Positions 53,168 through 63,125 are shown, numbered from the stretch's first letter. The stretch: 64,000 nt of DNA from a bacterium (GCA_021832345.1 JAKBKY010000001.1:520385-584384); one strand, 5' to 3'. Numbers and translations: made by a program. Notes: generated from the sequence alone by a model not told the origin.

Positions 53168-55801
53168 ATGCCGATGAGAAGCCAGGACCTCCGCCGTGCC
53201 TTCGTGGATTTCTTCGTGGCTAGAGGGCACAAGCAGATGCCCTCCGCCACGCTGATCCCCGACCAGATGTCGACGACGCTCTTTACGATCGCCGGGATGG
53301 AGCAGTTCGTGCCGGCCTTCCTTGGCGAGCAGCCGCCACCCGCGCCGCGGGTCGTCACCGTGCAGCGCTGCCTGCGAGTCGCCGGCGCTAAGAGCGACAT
53401 CGAGAATGTCGGGCGCACGGGCCGCCACGGCACCTTCCTTGAGATGCTGGGTAACTTCAGCTTCGGTGACTATGGCAAGCGCGAAGCGATCGCCTACGCC
53501 TGGGAGTTCCTGACGGCGGTCATGCGGCTCGATCCCGCGCGCCTCTACGTGACGGTTCACACCGGCGACGACGAGGCGGCTCGCATCTGGACGAGCGAGA
53601 TCGGGTTTGCTCCCGAGCGCATTACGCGCTTTGGCGAAGAGAACTTCTGGACGATGGGGCCGACCGGCCCCTGCGGCCCGTCAACCGAGATCTTCTACGA
53701 TACCGGAGCGCAGTATGCGGCCGGACCCGATGACCGCGGCCCCAACCTCGGCGATCGTTTCGTCGAGATCTGGAACGTGGTCTTTCAACAGTTCAATCGC
53801 GCCGCAGACGGCAGCCTCTCGGAGCTGCCGCGCAGAGCCATCGACACCGGCGCGGGCCTCGAGCGAATGCTGGCGGTCTGCAACGGTTGCGCCTCGATGT
53901 ACGAGACCGATCTCTTCACCGATCTGATCGCAGCCCAGCCTCCGGTCGGCCGCACGTCGCTGTCGCCGGCCGAGCAACTGGTGCGGCGCAACATCATCGC
54001 CGATCACGCGCGCGCAACGACGTTCCTGGTGAACGACGGCATCTACCCATCGAACAACGATCGCGGCTACGTGCTGCGCTTTCTCATTCGCCGCGCGATC
54101 CTCAACGGGAAGCTGCTCGGCTACCCCAATGGGTTTCTCGCTGCGCTCGTGCCCGCCGTCATGACGTCGCTCGAATCGGGTTACCCCGAGCTGCGAAGCA
54201 ACGGCAAGCGCATCGCGCAAGCGCTGGCAGCGGAAGAGCAGGCCTTCGATCGAACGCTCGAGCGTGGAATGACCATGCTCGATCGCTTGGTTGCTGAGGC
54301 CACCGAGGACTGCACGCGCCTGCTCTCCGGTATCGATGTCTTCACGCTTCACGACACCTACGGCTTTCCGATGGAGCTAACGCGCGAGATTGCAAGCGAA
54401 CGAGGCGTGGCCATCGACACCGACGGCTTCGAGCGCGAGATGGACGCGCAGCGCCATCGTGCGCGTAGCGATGCAGCCTCGAAACGAGCCGTTGTGACGG
54501 TCGCCGAGCTGCCGGCGGTCAAGACGCTCTTTACCGGCTACGACGGTTTGGAGAGCGAGGGCGAGGTGGTGGCGGCACTGCGGGGTGAGGCCGGCGTTGC
54601 CGCGCTTGCGCAAGCCGATCGGGGCACGCTCGTTCTGGATCGAACCTCATTCTACGCCGAACGCGGCGGCCAGATCGGCGATCGCGGCCTGATCCTGTTG
54701 GAGGACCAAACCGGTGCGTCGGCGGCGCGATTCGTGGTTGAGGATACGCAGTACCTCGGTGAGGCCGTGGCCCACCACGGGTACGTGGAACGCGGTGAGA
54801 TTGCCGTCGGGCAACGCGTGCGCACCGTGGTGCACGACTGGTGGCGACGCGAGATACGCAGGCAGCATACCTCTGCGCATCTGCTGCAGCGCGCGCTCAA
54901 GGACGTACTCGGGGATGAGGTTGCCCAGGCCGGATCGTGGGTCGGCACCGACCGCATGCGCTTTGACTTCCGCTGGCCCGGGGGCGGGCTCTCCATTGAG
55001 CAGCGGCATGCGGTCTCGCAGCGCGTCAACGAACTCATTCGCGACGATCGGCCGCTGATCACGCGCGAGCTTCCCATCGAACAGGCGAGGCAGACCGGTG
55101 CGATTTGGATGTTCGGCGAGAAGTACGGCGAAGCGGTTCGGGTGGTGCAGGCCGGTCCATCGGTTGAGTTCTGCGGCGGAACGCACGCGCACTCCACGGG
55201 TGAGTTGGGTCTGTTCGTGATGCTGAGCGAGTCGTCGATCGGCAGCGGCATTCGTCGCATCGAGGGTTGCGTCTCTCGCGCGGCCGAGGAGTTTGTCCAG
55301 CGGCAACAGGAGCTGGTCGGTTCGCTTGCAGCGTCGCTTGCGACAACGCCGGATGAACTGGGCGAGCGGATCGACAAACTTCAGCGCGAAGTCCGCGACC
55401 TGCAGAGCGCCGTTGGCCGGCTCAAAGCGCGTCTAGCCGCCTCCGATGCTCAAAGTTACCTCGATCGGGTGGAACGAAACGGCGCGCGGGCGTTCGTTGG
55501 AGCGGTGGTGCCGCAAGCCAATGCCGAGGCGCTTCGCCATCTGAGCGGAGCCATTCGCCAACGCTTGGGCAGCGGCGTGGTGGCGCTTGCCGGCGTCGAT
55601 GACGGCAGCGTGAGCCTCTTCGTTACGGCCAGTGACGATCTCGTACAAGCCGGCGTACATGCCGGTAACCTCGTGAAACTGGCGGCGCCGCTTGTGGAAG
55701 GCAAAGGCGGAGGGCAGCCGGCTCAAGCACAGGGCGGCGGCAAACGAGCGCAGGGTGCCCAAGCTGCCGTGCAGGCGATCCGCGACGCGGTGCTGGCGTG
55801 A
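53168..55801 (+). CDS. alaS: Alanyl-tRNA synthetase
   Basis: 877 residues. Class II catalytic core RSQDLRRAFVDFFVARGHKQ, FTIAGMEQFVPAFLGEQ, QRCLRVAGAKSDIENVGRTG, FLEMLGNFSFGDYGK, FWTMGPTGPCGPSTEI. The editing domain has HTSAHLLQRAL and FCGGTH, so misacylated Ser/Gly clearance is intact. The C-terminal coiled and DHHA1-like part ends GKGGGQPAQAQGGGK. Start at ATG 53168 or 53174. Its stop overlaps the next GTG. Confidence 0.98.
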   Translation: MPMRSQDLRRAFVDFFVARGHKQMPSATLIPDQMSTTLFTIAGMEQFVPAFLGEQPPPAPRVVTVQRCLRVAGAKSDIENVGRTGRHGTFLEMLGNFSFGDYGKREAIAYAWEFLTAVMRLDPARLYVTVHTGDDEAARIWTSEIGFAPERITRFGEENFWTMGPTGPCGPSTEIFYDTGAQYAAGPDDRGPNLGDRFVEIWNVVFQQFNRAADGSLSELPRRAIDTGAGLERMLAVCNGCASMYETDLFTDLIAAQPPVGRTSLSPAEQLVRRNIIADHARATTFLVNDGIYPSNNDRGYVLRFLIRRAILNGKLLGYPNGFLAALVPAVMTSLESGYPELRSNGKRIAQALAAEEQAFDRTLERGMTMLDRLVAEATEDCTRLLSGIDVFTLHDTYGFPMELTREIASERGVAIDTDGFEREMDAQRHRARSDAASKRAVVTVAELPAVKTLFTGYDGLESEGEVVAALRGEAGVAALAQADRGTLVLDRTSFYAERGGQIGDRGLILLEDQTGASAARFVVEDTQYLGEAVAHHGYVERGEIAVGQRVRTVVHDWWRREIRRQHTSAHLLQRALKDVLGDEVAQAGSWVGTDRMRFDFRWPGGGLSIEQRHAVSQRVNELIRDDRPLITRELPIEQARQTGAIWMFGEKYGEAVRVVQAGPSVEFCGGTHAHSTGELGLFVMLSESSIGSGIRRIEGCVSRAAEEFVQRQQELVGSLAASLATTPDELGERIDKLQREVRDLQSAVGRLKARLAASDAQSYLDRVERNGARAFVGAVVPQANAEALRHLSGAIRQRLGSGVVALAGVDDGSVSLFVTASDDLVQAGVHAGNLVKLAAPLVEGKGGGQPAQAQGGGKRAQGAQAAVQAIRDAVLA

Positions 55802-56496
55802 AGCTGCGCGCCGCGTTCTGCGCTGCGCTGATCGCCGGCGCGCTTGTTGCTGCGGCGCCGAAGCTATTGGATTCACAGGTGGTGTTGCAACGCTACGAGC
55901 TGGTGCTGGCTGCGCTGCCGACCCCCAAGGCTATGATCTTTTCGTATAGCGTCTCACAAGCGGGCCCGACCAACATCGAGCAGCGTCATCTCATCTATCG
56001 CAGCGGAACGCGTGTGCGCGACGAGACCATCGCCGTCGACGGGATTCCGCTCTCGCGCAAGATTACGCGCATCTATCGTCGCGTCGATCGGTATGCCGTT
56101 CGGCGGTTGGCGCCCAGGCCTGGTGTGTACGGTTTCGTCTTTCTGCGTGCCGGAAAAGTAGATGGGCATCTGGCCTACGTCTATGACGCGATACCGTACG
56201 TGAAATCCGCCGTCGGCTTCACGGTGACGCGGCTCATCATCGATGCCAAGACCTATCTTCCGATGCGCCTCGATTTCACAAGCGTCAGCGGAACGGCGCT
56301 CGGCAACGGCGAGATCGACTACGCTCCATTCGGCGCCTACTGGATGCCGGTCTTCGTTTCGGTGAACGCGCACGTTGACGGGCGACCGGCGCGCGAGCGG
56401 ATCAGCTTCGAAGACTACTCCTTCCCACCGAGCCTGCCGGACTCGACGTTCCGCGCGCCGCATCCGCTGCCGCACCCGACGCTACCCGCCTTCTAA
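55798..56496 (+). CDS. Secreted protein of unknown function
   Basis: 232 residues from GTG 55798 overlapping the alaS TGA. Signal peptide (AAFCAALIAGALVAAAP). The mature part has repeated long beta strands (MIFSYSVSQAGPTNIEQRHL, YAVRRLAPRPGVYGFVFLRA, VGFTVTRLIIDAKTYLPMRL), like a LolA/LolB-type half-barrel that binds lipid, and ends in a Pro/His-rich tail. No firm family. Confidence 0.68.
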   Translation: MKLRAAFCAALIAGALVAAAPKLLDSQVVLQRYELVLAALPTPKAMIFSYSVSQAGPTNIEQRHLIYRSGTRVRDETIAVDGIPLSRKITRIYRRVDRYAVRRLAPRPGVYGFVFLRAGKVDGHLAYVYDAIPYVKSAVGFTVTRLIIDAKTYLPMRLDFTSVSGTALGNGEIDYAPFGAYWMPVFVSVNAHVDGRPARERISFEDYSFPPSLPDSTFRAPHPLPHPTLPAF

Positions 56497-56499
56497 ATC

Positions 56500-57963
56500 G
56501 TGATAGCGCGCGCGCGATGGCCGGGTTGGCTCGCGTTCTGCGTGCCGTTGACCGTCTACGCTCTCTCGGCCTATCGCTCGCCCGGCTTCTGGGACGTGGG
56601 CGAGATGGATGTGGTGCCGTGGATTCTGGGCATCGCGCACCCCACCGGCTTTCCGGCGTTCACGGTGTTGGGTTTTCTCTTCACGCATCTTCTGCCGTTT
56701 GGCACCGTCGCGTGGCGCATGAGCATCTTCAGCGCGCTTGGGATGAGCACCGCGGCCTGGTGCATCTATCGCATCGTCGATGATAGCTGCGATGCTCCTT
56801 GGATCGGCGCTGCCTGCGCGTGGTGCTTTGCGTTCGGTGAGATCGCCTGGACGCGTGCAACGCGCGCCGAGGTACATGCGCTGGCCATCGCCGCGATCGC
56901 CGTCACCCTGCTCTGCGCGCTGCGGTGGTATCGCACGAGCGATTCGCGCTATCTGCTGGCCGGGGCCGGCGCCTGGGGCGTCGGCATGGCCGTCCATCCG
57001 GTCGCGGTGTTGCTCTTTCCCGCGCTCTTCGTCGTGTTGCTGGCGCGAATGCACGACGTCTCCTCTCGACGCCTGCTGGCGGCGATCGGCCTCTGCGCGC
57101 TCATCGTCGCCGGCTTCTACGCCTATCTGCCGCTACGCAGCACCTACGTCGGTGCGCATCGGCTCGACCCGACGCGCGCCCTGGGTCTGCCTGCGGGCCG
57201 GCCGTTCTGGGACTACGATCAGCCGAGCACGATGCACGGCTTTATCAAACTCGTCACCGGCTCCGGCTTCGGCGTCGGTGAAGGCGTGCGATCGATCGTC
57301 GATCCGCAGGTCTATGAGAAACGCGGCGGGCTTTATCTTGCAGCCGTGTGGCAGGAACTCACTCCCATCGGCATCGCGCTGGCGTTGCTTGGGATTATCG
57401 TGGCGTTGCGGCGTGACCGGGTGCGTGCGAGCGTACTGTTGCTGGCGGGATTCCCGAGCGTGCCCTTTGCTCTCGGATTCACGCAAGAAGCCGATTTCCG
57501 GCGTTACTTCTTGACGTCGTTCTTGATCTGCGCCATCTTTATCGGCGAAGGCCTCGGCACGTTGTGTGCGGGCAGACTTCGTCTGCGACGATGGGCGGCG
57601 ATCGGCCTTGCACTTCTGGCCGCAACGTTGCTGATCTCCGGACGTTCTCTCTTCGCCCAACCGTACGACAACCGCGCGTCACGTGCCGTCGATCGGGTGC
57701 TGCAGTTGACGCCGCACAACGCGATCTTAGTCGCGGCCTGGACCTACGCAACGCCGCTTGCCTACGCAGCCTACGTCGAAGATCGACTGGGCGGGCGTAC
57801 CCTCGACGCCGCGTGGCTCGGCAACGACGCGGCGTATATTCCCGGCTGGCTGCGCCGGCGACCGGTGTACGTCGTCGGTCTGCCCGAAGGAAGCCTTCCC
57901 GGCTATCGTCTCGAAGCCGTCGCTTCGATGCCTCCCCTCTATCGGGTCGTCAAGAGACCGTGA
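56500..57963 (+). CDS. DUF2723 (GT117-like) multi-pass membrane protein, putative glycosyltransferase
   Basis: 487 residues, about ten hydrophobic spans. The DUF2723 opening is clear: PGFWDVGEMDVVPWILGIAH then PTGFPAFTVLGFLFTHLLPF, with the acidic catalytic-type residues (D/E in FWDVGEMD) in the first external loop. Later WTRATRAEVHALAIA and FYAYLPLRS are also family-like. Such proteins are lipid-phosphosugar-dependent transferases acting on the outer face of the membrane. The next gene encodes a similar protein, coupled by GTGA. Confidence 0.8.
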   Translation: MIARARWPGWLAFCVPLTVYALSAYRSPGFWDVGEMDVVPWILGIAHPTGFPAFTVLGFLFTHLLPFGTVAWRMSIFSALGMSTAAWCIYRIVDDSCDAPWIGAACAWCFAFGEIAWTRATRAEVHALAIAAIAVTLLCALRWYRTSDSRYLLAGAGAWGVGMAVHPVAVLLFPALFVVLLARMHDVSSRRLLAAIGLCALIVAGFYAYLPLRSTYVGAHRLDPTRALGLPAGRPFWDYDQPSTMHGFIKLVTGSGFGVGEGVRSIVDPQVYEKRGGLYLAAVWQELTPIGIALALLGIIVALRRDRVRASVLLLAGFPSVPFALGFTQEADFRRYFLTSFLICAIFIGEGLGTLCAGRLRLRRWAAIGLALLAATLLISGRSLFAQPYDNRASRAVDRVLQLTPHNAILVAAWTYATPLAYAAYVEDRLGGRTLDAAWLGNDAAYIPGWLRRRPVYVVGLPEGSLPGYRLEAVASMPPLYRVVKRP

Positions 57964-59129
57964 CGCTGCGTCGATCGTGGCTTGCCGGAGCGGTTGCGTT
58001 GCTCGTCAGCGCGCTCGTCGCACACGGGCGCTCGACGCCATACGACAACTACGTGCTGCTGGCGCAGGCCTTCTTGCACGGGCATGCCTGGATCAACTGG
58101 CCCGGACCATACATCGACGCGCTGGCCTATGGCGGCCGGCATTACATCATCGAGGCCCCGTTTCCGGCGCTGCTGCTCATGCCGGTGGTGGCCGTCTTCG
58201 GCGGCGCGGTCAACCAAACGTGGCTCGCGCTTCTGCTGGCGGGGGTATCGATCGGTGCGCTCTGGGAGTTCGGTGAGCGCATCGGCTTACCGCCGCAGCG
58301 CAACGTCTGGCTCTGCGCCTTTGCACTAGCCGGAACGGATCTGCTGTGGGCGGCGATGCTCGGAGATGTGTGGTTTCTCGCCCATGTGAGCGCCGTCTGC
58401 TTCACGCTGCTCGCGCTCGTTGAGTTGGCCGGTAAGCGTCGCGGGTGGCTTGTCGCTATCTACGCATGCGCCGCACTGGAATCGCGCTTCACGTTTCTGC
58501 TGGCGTTGCCGATCTACGCCTATCTGTTGATCACCGACGACGAACGACCGTTGCGGCCGACCGGTCCGTGGCTGCAGCGACTCGGCAGTTTTCTCGCAAC
58601 CCTGGCTCCCATCGCGCTCCTCTGGGTGTGGTACAACCAGGCGCGTTGGGGCACGTGGTACGACATCGGCTACACGGCCTGGTACCACCAAGATCTCGCC
58701 GGCTCGCCCTACGGATCGCCGTTTCGCCTCGAGTACCTTCCGTATCAACTGTGGTCCTACTTCGTGCAGGCCCCGCAGTTCATCGGGCGTTTCCCATGGA
58801 TCGTGCCGTCGCTCTCGGGCGTGGCGCTGACCTGGACGTCACCTGCCCTGGTGCTGGCATTCTTCGCGCGCCGCCCGTTGCGGATGGTCATCGCGTTGTG
58901 GGTGGGCGTCGTCTTACTCGCGGGGCCGAACTTCATCTACTACGTCAATGGCTTCGCGCAGTTCGGTATGCGACATGCACTGGATTTCGAGCCCTTGCTC
59001 TTTGCGTTGATGGCATATGCGATGCGCGATTGGATGCCGAAGTTCGCCTACGTGCTCATCGCGTACAGCGTTGCCGTGGGGCTCTGGGGCTGCTGGTTCT
59101 GGAACGTCTTTATTCGCCCGGCGAACTGA
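57960..59129 (+). CDS. Multi-pass membrane protein, putative polyprenol-sugar-dependent glycosyltransferase
   Basis: 389 residues from GTG 57960 overlapping the preceding stop. Around nine spans. The first external loop has TPYDNYVLLAQAFLHGHAWI followed by Asn-Trp-Pro-Gly-Pro, a layout found in GT-C type mannosyl/arabinosyltransferases, then WYNQARWGTWYDIGY and LDFEPLLFALMAYAM. Substrate unknown. Its end overlaps the convergent 59110 gene by 20 nt. Confidence 0.72.
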   Translation: MTLRRSWLAGAVALLVSALVAHGRSTPYDNYVLLAQAFLHGHAWINWPGPYIDALAYGGRHYIIEAPFPALLLMPVVAVFGGAVNQTWLALLLAGVSIGALWEFGERIGLPPQRNVWLCAFALAGTDLLWAAMLGDVWFLAHVSAVCFTLLALVELAGKRRGWLVAIYACAALESRFTFLLALPIYAYLLITDDERPLRPTGPWLQRLGSFLATLAPIALLWVWYNQARWGTWYDIGYTAWYHQDLAGSPYGSPFRLEYLPYQLWSYFVQAPQFIGRFPWIVPSLSGVALTWTSPALVLAFFARRPLRMVIALWVGVVLLAGPNFIYYVNGFAQFGMRHALDFEPLLFALMAYAMRDWMPKFAYVLIAYSVAVGLWGCWFWNVFIRPAN

Positions 59130-59784
59130 GCATCAGCCAACGTACCGTTGCCAGATTGGCGACCTGCTGAAACCAGAGGTAGAGAGCAAAGAGAATGGGC
59201 GCGAGGACGAAGGCATAGGCTCTGTTCCCATAGAGCGCAGACGTAAAGAGCAACTGCGGAACGAAGATCCCTAACGCCGCCACCGCAAAGAGCAGCAGGA
59301 GCAGGACGAACGTGCCCCAGCCGCGCCCACGCGTGGCTTCCCATGAGATGGCGAAGGCATTCAGGGGCTCGTCGCCGCGGGCTTCGCGTATCGCATAGGC
59401 CTGGGGAGTCGGCCCGAAGCGCGCGGCAATAAAGAACGCCGGAACGAGGAAGGCAAAGAGCCCGCCGATCACCGCCGCGACGAGGATGATGTTGTAGCCA
59501 AAGAGTGCGAAGATGCGGCGCAGGTCGAGATCAAATTTGGGGACGTAGAGGCGAACTGCGGCCGTCAGCGTCGGGAAAAAGGCAACGCTCCCAAAGACGT
59601 TGGCAAACGTATACGCTTGTGTGCGCAACTCCGCGTGCTTGAGCGAGAGCTCGGTGAACCCGTCCGCCAGGCACGCCATCAGCGCAAAGCTGATGTAGAC
59701 CGGCGTAAACGTGGCGAGGCACGCGAAGGAACGCTCTACGCCGAAGGCAAGCGCATCCCATGGGTGCAGATCCTCGGTCGGCAT
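59110..59784 (-). CDS. Multi-pass membrane protein (unknown family)
   Basis: 224 residues with about six membrane spans (ATFTPVYISFALMACLADGF, IILVAAVIGGLFAFLVPAFF, GTFVLLLLLFAVAALGIFVP, YAFVLAPILFALYLWFQQVA). The layout resembles YciC/DUF975-like glycerophosphoryl-type integral membrane proteins with a charged loop SWEATRGRGW between spans. No enzyme motif seen. It lies 23 nt downstream of the YyaL-type gene, same direction. Confidence 0.68.
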   Translation of the reverse strand: MPTEDLHPWDALAFGVERSFACLATFTPVYISFALMACLADGFTELSLKHAELRTQAYTFANVFGSVAFFPTLTAAVRLYVPKFDLDLRRIFALFGYNIILVAAVIGGLFAFLVPAFFIAARFGPTPQAYAIREARGDEPLNAFAISWEATRGRGWGTFVLLLLLFAVAALGIFVPQLLFTSALYGNRAYAFVLAPILFALYLWFQQVANLATVRWLMLSSPGE

Positions 59785-59807
59785 CGCGTGGTCGTTCGGT
59801 CGGAACG

Positions 59808-61571
59808 TTAGCGTTCCTCGGCGATCCGCGCATAGGCAGACGGGAGATCGGCGGCCTGCCGGAGCGGCTCGCTGCAGGTCGTTCCGACGCAGAGGTACGC
59901 GGTGGGCACGGCCGTCGTCTCGAGTCCAAGGCGCTGGAGCGCCTCCTCCTCCGATGGGTCGATCGTGCGGACCGCCACAAAGGGGCTCGGCAGGCGAAGG
60001 GCGGCATCGGCAAGCGCGCGGCTAGAGCTCGGCGTGCCGACGATCCGCAGGCAGCATGAGCGCGCAATCGAGCGTCGCACCGCTCGAGCCCAGGTCGCGG
60101 CAAAGGATCCTGCGCGCTTGTAGGTGTCGGCGTAGAGGCGTAGAGCGCGCTCTGCTGCGTGACGGTAGGTGTCATCGTCAGTGAGAACGCTCAAACGCAG
60201 GAGCGTATCGGCGAGCGCTCCATTCTCCACGATGGGGCGATCGACTACGCGCAGGCTGCCGAGTGCGGCATCGTCGGTGCAGCGATCGTAGCAACCGCCA
60301 TCGGGAGCTTCGAAGTGCGCCAGCAGCGCGTCGGCATGCGGAACGGCACGTTCGAAGAAGCGGCCTTCGCCGGTGACTTCATGCGTATCGAGCAACGCAC
60401 GAAGATAGGCGACTTGATCGGTGAGCAGGCCGTTCACCGATGGTTCACCGTCGGGCTCGACATAGTGGTAGAGCAGGCCGTTGCTATCGCGCATACGTGT
60501 ATGCAGAGCGTCGAGCGCCGCGCATGCCTGCGTTGCAAATCCGGGATCTCCGAGTGCGAACGAGACGGCGGCGAACGCCCCGGCTAAGCCCGCCGTCCAG
60601 TTGGTGTACGACGTGCGATCGACGTAGGGCGCATCGCGCTTGCGACGCTCCTCGAGCGGTAGCGCATAGTAGGCTTCATCGGCATCTTGACTGCCTGCGA
60701 AGAGATGCGTCGCCGGATCGAGCAAGACACCTCGCACGTATCCGCCGGCCGAGAGCAGGGTTGCGCGCAGTTGTGGGTTTGGAGAGAGCAGGTAGAGCTG
60801 CGCGAGGACGCGCAGCAGGCCGGCGTGGTCTTCCGACATCTTCTCGAAGTGCGGAACCGACCAATCGCGGGTAGTGGAGTAGCGGAAGAATCCGCCCTCG
60901 ACATGATCGTAGGTTCCGCCGTCTGCCATCTTGGAGAGCGTCAGAGCCACCATCTCTTGGTAGCGCGGGTCGCCGCTGGCGCGCCGTTCAAGCAGCAAGA
61001 GCTCCAGGGCGTCGGACTGCGGGAACTTCGGGGTGTCCCCAAAGCCGCCGTACTCCGGATCGAACGCGGCGAGGAGGCCTTCTACAACGCGCGCCACCGC
61101 GCTCGCATCGAAGCTTCGGTCGGTTGATGTGGGTGTTCGTGCTGCTACCTTGAGTGCCGTGGCGTCGTTTGCGATCTCGCCACGTCGTTCGGCGTAGAAG
61201 GCTACGATTTGTTCAAGAGCACGGAGCATCTGCTCGGGGGGCAGATACGTCGCTCCGGTCAGCGTCGTGCCGTCATCGGTGAGGAACGCCGTTGTCGGCC
61301 AGCCGCCCATGTTGTAGCGCGCGTTGATGTCCGGACGACGATCGTTGTCGACGCGAACGGGGATGAAGCGTTCGTTGATCGTCGCGATCACGCGTGGATC
61401 GGAGTAGGTGCTCTCATCCATCACATGGCACCAGTGACACCATATGGCGGAGATCGAGAGCAGGATCGGCTTCTCTTCGCGAGTTGCCCGGGCGAAGGCC
61501 TCCGGCGACCATGACTGCCAGGCAATCTCATGGGCACGATTCGGTCGCGGCGAGAAGTGGAAATCGGACAT
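59808..61571 (-). CDS. Thioredoxin-domain protein (DUF255/YyaL, spermatogenesis-associated protein 20-like)
   Basis: 587 residues from ATG 61571; an upstream extension to 61616 is not needed. The N-terminal DUF255 thioredoxin fold carries ISAIWCHWCHVMDESTYSDP with the CxxC pair, then VDNDRRPDINARYNMGGWPT. The following ~400 residues are an (alpha/alpha)6 barrel (GGFGDTPKFPQSDALELLLL, GGFFRYSTTRDWSVPHFEKM, FAGSQDADEAYY). Members are widespread; the true reaction is not settled. Complete. Confidence 0.92.
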   Translation of the reverse strand: MSDFHFSPRPNRAHEIAWQSWSPEAFARATREEKPILLSISAIWCHWCHVMDESTYSDPRVIATINERFIPVRVDNDRRPDINARYNMGGWPTTAFLTDDGTTLTGATYLPPEQMLRALEQIVAFYAERRGEIANDATALKVAARTPTSTDRSFDASAVARVVEGLLAAFDPEYGGFGDTPKFPQSDALELLLLERRASGDPRYQEMVALTLSKMADGGTYDHVEGGFFRYSTTRDWSVPHFEKMSEDHAGLLRVLAQLYLLSPNPQLRATLLSAGGYVRGVLLDPATHLFAGSQDADEAYYALPLEERRKRDAPYVDRTSYTNWTAGLAGAFAAVSFALGDPGFATQACAALDALHTRMRDSNGLLYHYVEPDGEPSVNGLLTDQVAYLRALLDTHEVTGEGRFFERAVPHADALLAHFEAPDGGCYDRCTDDAALGSLRVVDRPIVENGALADTLLRLSVLTDDDTYRHAAERALRLYADTYKRAGSFAATWARAVRRSIARSCCLRIVGTPSSSRALADAALRLPSPFVAVRTIDPSEEEALQRLGLETTAVPTAYLCVGTTCSEPLRQAADLPSAYARIAEER

Positions 61572-61633
61572 CGCGGGAATCATTCGCCAGCAGCGAGCCG
61601 ATTCACCGGTGCGCATCGACGTCGAGGAGAGCG

Positions 61634-61744
61634 ATGGACGAAGAACAGGCTCACGCGAAGGCGGCCAAGCGCAGCACGGCTGTTGGTTTGGCGGCCATCG
61701 TGCCTCTCGCCGGGCTCATCGCGTTGATTGCTTCGCGTCTGTAG
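61634..61744 (+). CDS. Small single-span membrane peptide
   Basis: 36 residues, MDEEQAHAKAAKRSTAVGLA followed by a hydrophobic helix ending LIALIASRL. GAGGAG stands 4-5 nt before the ATG. It lies between divergent yyaL-type and convergent MFS genes and overlaps the MFS 3' end by 29 nt. Probably real but could be chance. Confidence 0.4.
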   Translation: MDEEQAHAKAAKRSTAVGLAAIVPLAGLIALIASRL

Positions 61745-62882
61745 GCGCGCTCATCACGCCAATCCCAAGTGCCACCGCCGAGAAGGCCGCCGATGCTATG
61801 CCTGCATAGCCGGCGCCGAACGAGCCGAGGAGTCCGGTCGAGAGCGGCGGTGCCAGCACTCCCGAGAGTGAGTCTAGCGACGAGCTGACGCCGAGCACCG
61901 TGCCTTGTTCGCGATCGGAGCTTGCGTTGCTGATGCGGGCGGTGATGCCGTTATTCGCCAGTGCCATGCCGACGGTAAAGAGCATCGCGATCAGCACCAG
62001 CATCGCGTCAGCGTGTACCAAGGGCACCAGCAGGAACGATGAGAGGAGGGCGACCAGCCCAAGGTTGGTCATCACCCGATCGCCGAGTCGATGCGAGATG
62101 CGCCCGACCAGCAGCGTGTTGACGATGACGTTGCTCGCGGCAAAGAGCGAAAAAAAGAGATCCGTGCCCTCCAGCGTCATCCCGAGCTGGGCGCGCAGAT
62201 AGAGCGCGATGACGGCAAACCAGCCGTAGAGTGCCAGGGAAAGGGCCAGTTTTTCCAAGAGGATGGGACGCAGATGCCGCTTGCCGAAGGTTGCGAGCAC
62301 TGTTCGCACGCCGACATCGGCCTCATCGCCGCGCTGACCGAGCGATTCCGGCAGCAGGGTGATGGTGAGCAGGAGCGTGAGCAGTTGCAGCGCCGACGCT
62401 GCGAGGAACGGGGCCGTGAATCCATAGCGCGCGAAGAGCAGCCCGCCGCCGAGCGGGCCGAAGATCATCGCGGCGCCGAACGCCGCACCGATATAGCCGA
62501 AAGCGCGTGCGCGATCCTTGGCTTCAACCAGATCGGCGACGTAGGCTTGCGTGACGCCGATGTTGCCGCCCGAGATGCCTTCCACGATGCGGGCGATGAA
62601 GACCCATGCGAGGCTCGGCGCAAAGGCGAGCATCGCCCAGCCGACGGTCGCGCCGGCTTGACTGACGATCAGGACGCGCTTGCGGCCGATGCGGTCCGAG
62701 AGCGCGCCCCAGAGGGGCCCTGCGCCCAACTGGCAGAGCGAGAACGTGGCGAAGAGCAGGCCCACCGTCTCGGGCGATGCACCGAAGTGCGTCGCAAAGT
62801 ACGGCAGCATCGGAATCAGCATGCTGAAGCCGAGAATGTCGACGAACGTAATGCCGAGGATGGGCAGAAGCTTCGTAAGCAT
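61716..62882 (-). CDS. Major facilitator superfamily exporter (TetA/drug-H+ antiporter-like, DHA1)
   Basis: 388 residues from ATG 62882 (MLTKLLPILGITFVDILGFS). Twelve spans. MFS motif A GPLWGALSDRIGRKRVLI between helices 2 and 3 and the DHA1 antiporter segment GGNIGVTQAYVADLVEAKDR, GAAFGAAMIFGPLGGGLL are present. Likely exports a small hydrophobic compound using the proton gradient; the substrate is not readable. Confidence 0.9.
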   Translation of the reverse strand: MLTKLLPILGITFVDILGFSMLIPMLPYFATHFGASPETVGLLFATFSLCQLGAGPLWGALSDRIGRKRVLIVSQAGATVGWAMLAFAPSLAWVFIARIVEGISGGNIGVTQAYVADLVEAKDRARAFGYIGAAFGAAMIFGPLGGGLLFARYGFTAPFLAASALQLLTLLLTITLLPESLGQRGDEADVGVRTVLATFGKRHLRPILLEKLALSLALYGWFAVIALYLRAQLGMTLEGTDLFFSLFAASNVIVNTLLVGRISHRLGDRVMTNLGLVALLSSFLLVPLVHADAMLVLIAMLFTVGMALANNGITARISNASSDREQGTVLGVSSSLDSLSGVLAPPLSTGLLGSFGAGYAGIASAAFSAVALGIGVMSAPTDAKQSTR

Positions 62883-62971
62883 GCCGGGCCTCGTAATCCA
62901 CCGGAGCAACGCCCGGTTGCATTGCTCGGCGGCAGGGCCGGCCGCGCCCAGCACGAAATCCGCTCGACCGC

Positions 62972-63055
62972 GCCCAGATGGCGGAATTGGTAGACGCGCT
63001 GGTTTCAGGTATCAGTGGTGGCAACACCGTGGGGGTTCGAGTCCCTTTCTGGGCA
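62972..63055 (+). tRNA. tRNA-Leu (anticodon CAG)
   Basis: 84 nt. The acceptor GCCCAGA pairs with TCTGGGC (63048-63054), discriminator A63055. Anticodon stem CTGGT/ATCAG encloses loop TTCAGGT with anticodon CAG, reading CUG codons. There is a long leucine-type variable arm (TGGTGGCAACACC), and the T-loop TTCGAGT is closed by GGGGG/CCCTT. CCA is not encoded. It lies 89 nt upstream of the MFS start, on the opposite strand. Confidence 0.95.
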
Positions 63056-63073
63056 TGAGGAAATTGCTATATC

Positions 63074-63125
63074 GCAAATATTCCGAATAATTGCACTAAT
63101 GAAGAAGCGCGGTCGGAATATTTGC
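63074..63125. repeat. 12-bp inverted repeat downstream of tRNA-Leu
   Basis: GCAAATATTCCG (63074-63085) and CGGAATATTTGC (63114-63125) are exact reverse complements 28 bp apart, in an AT-rich patch unlike the surroundings. Confidence 0.55.
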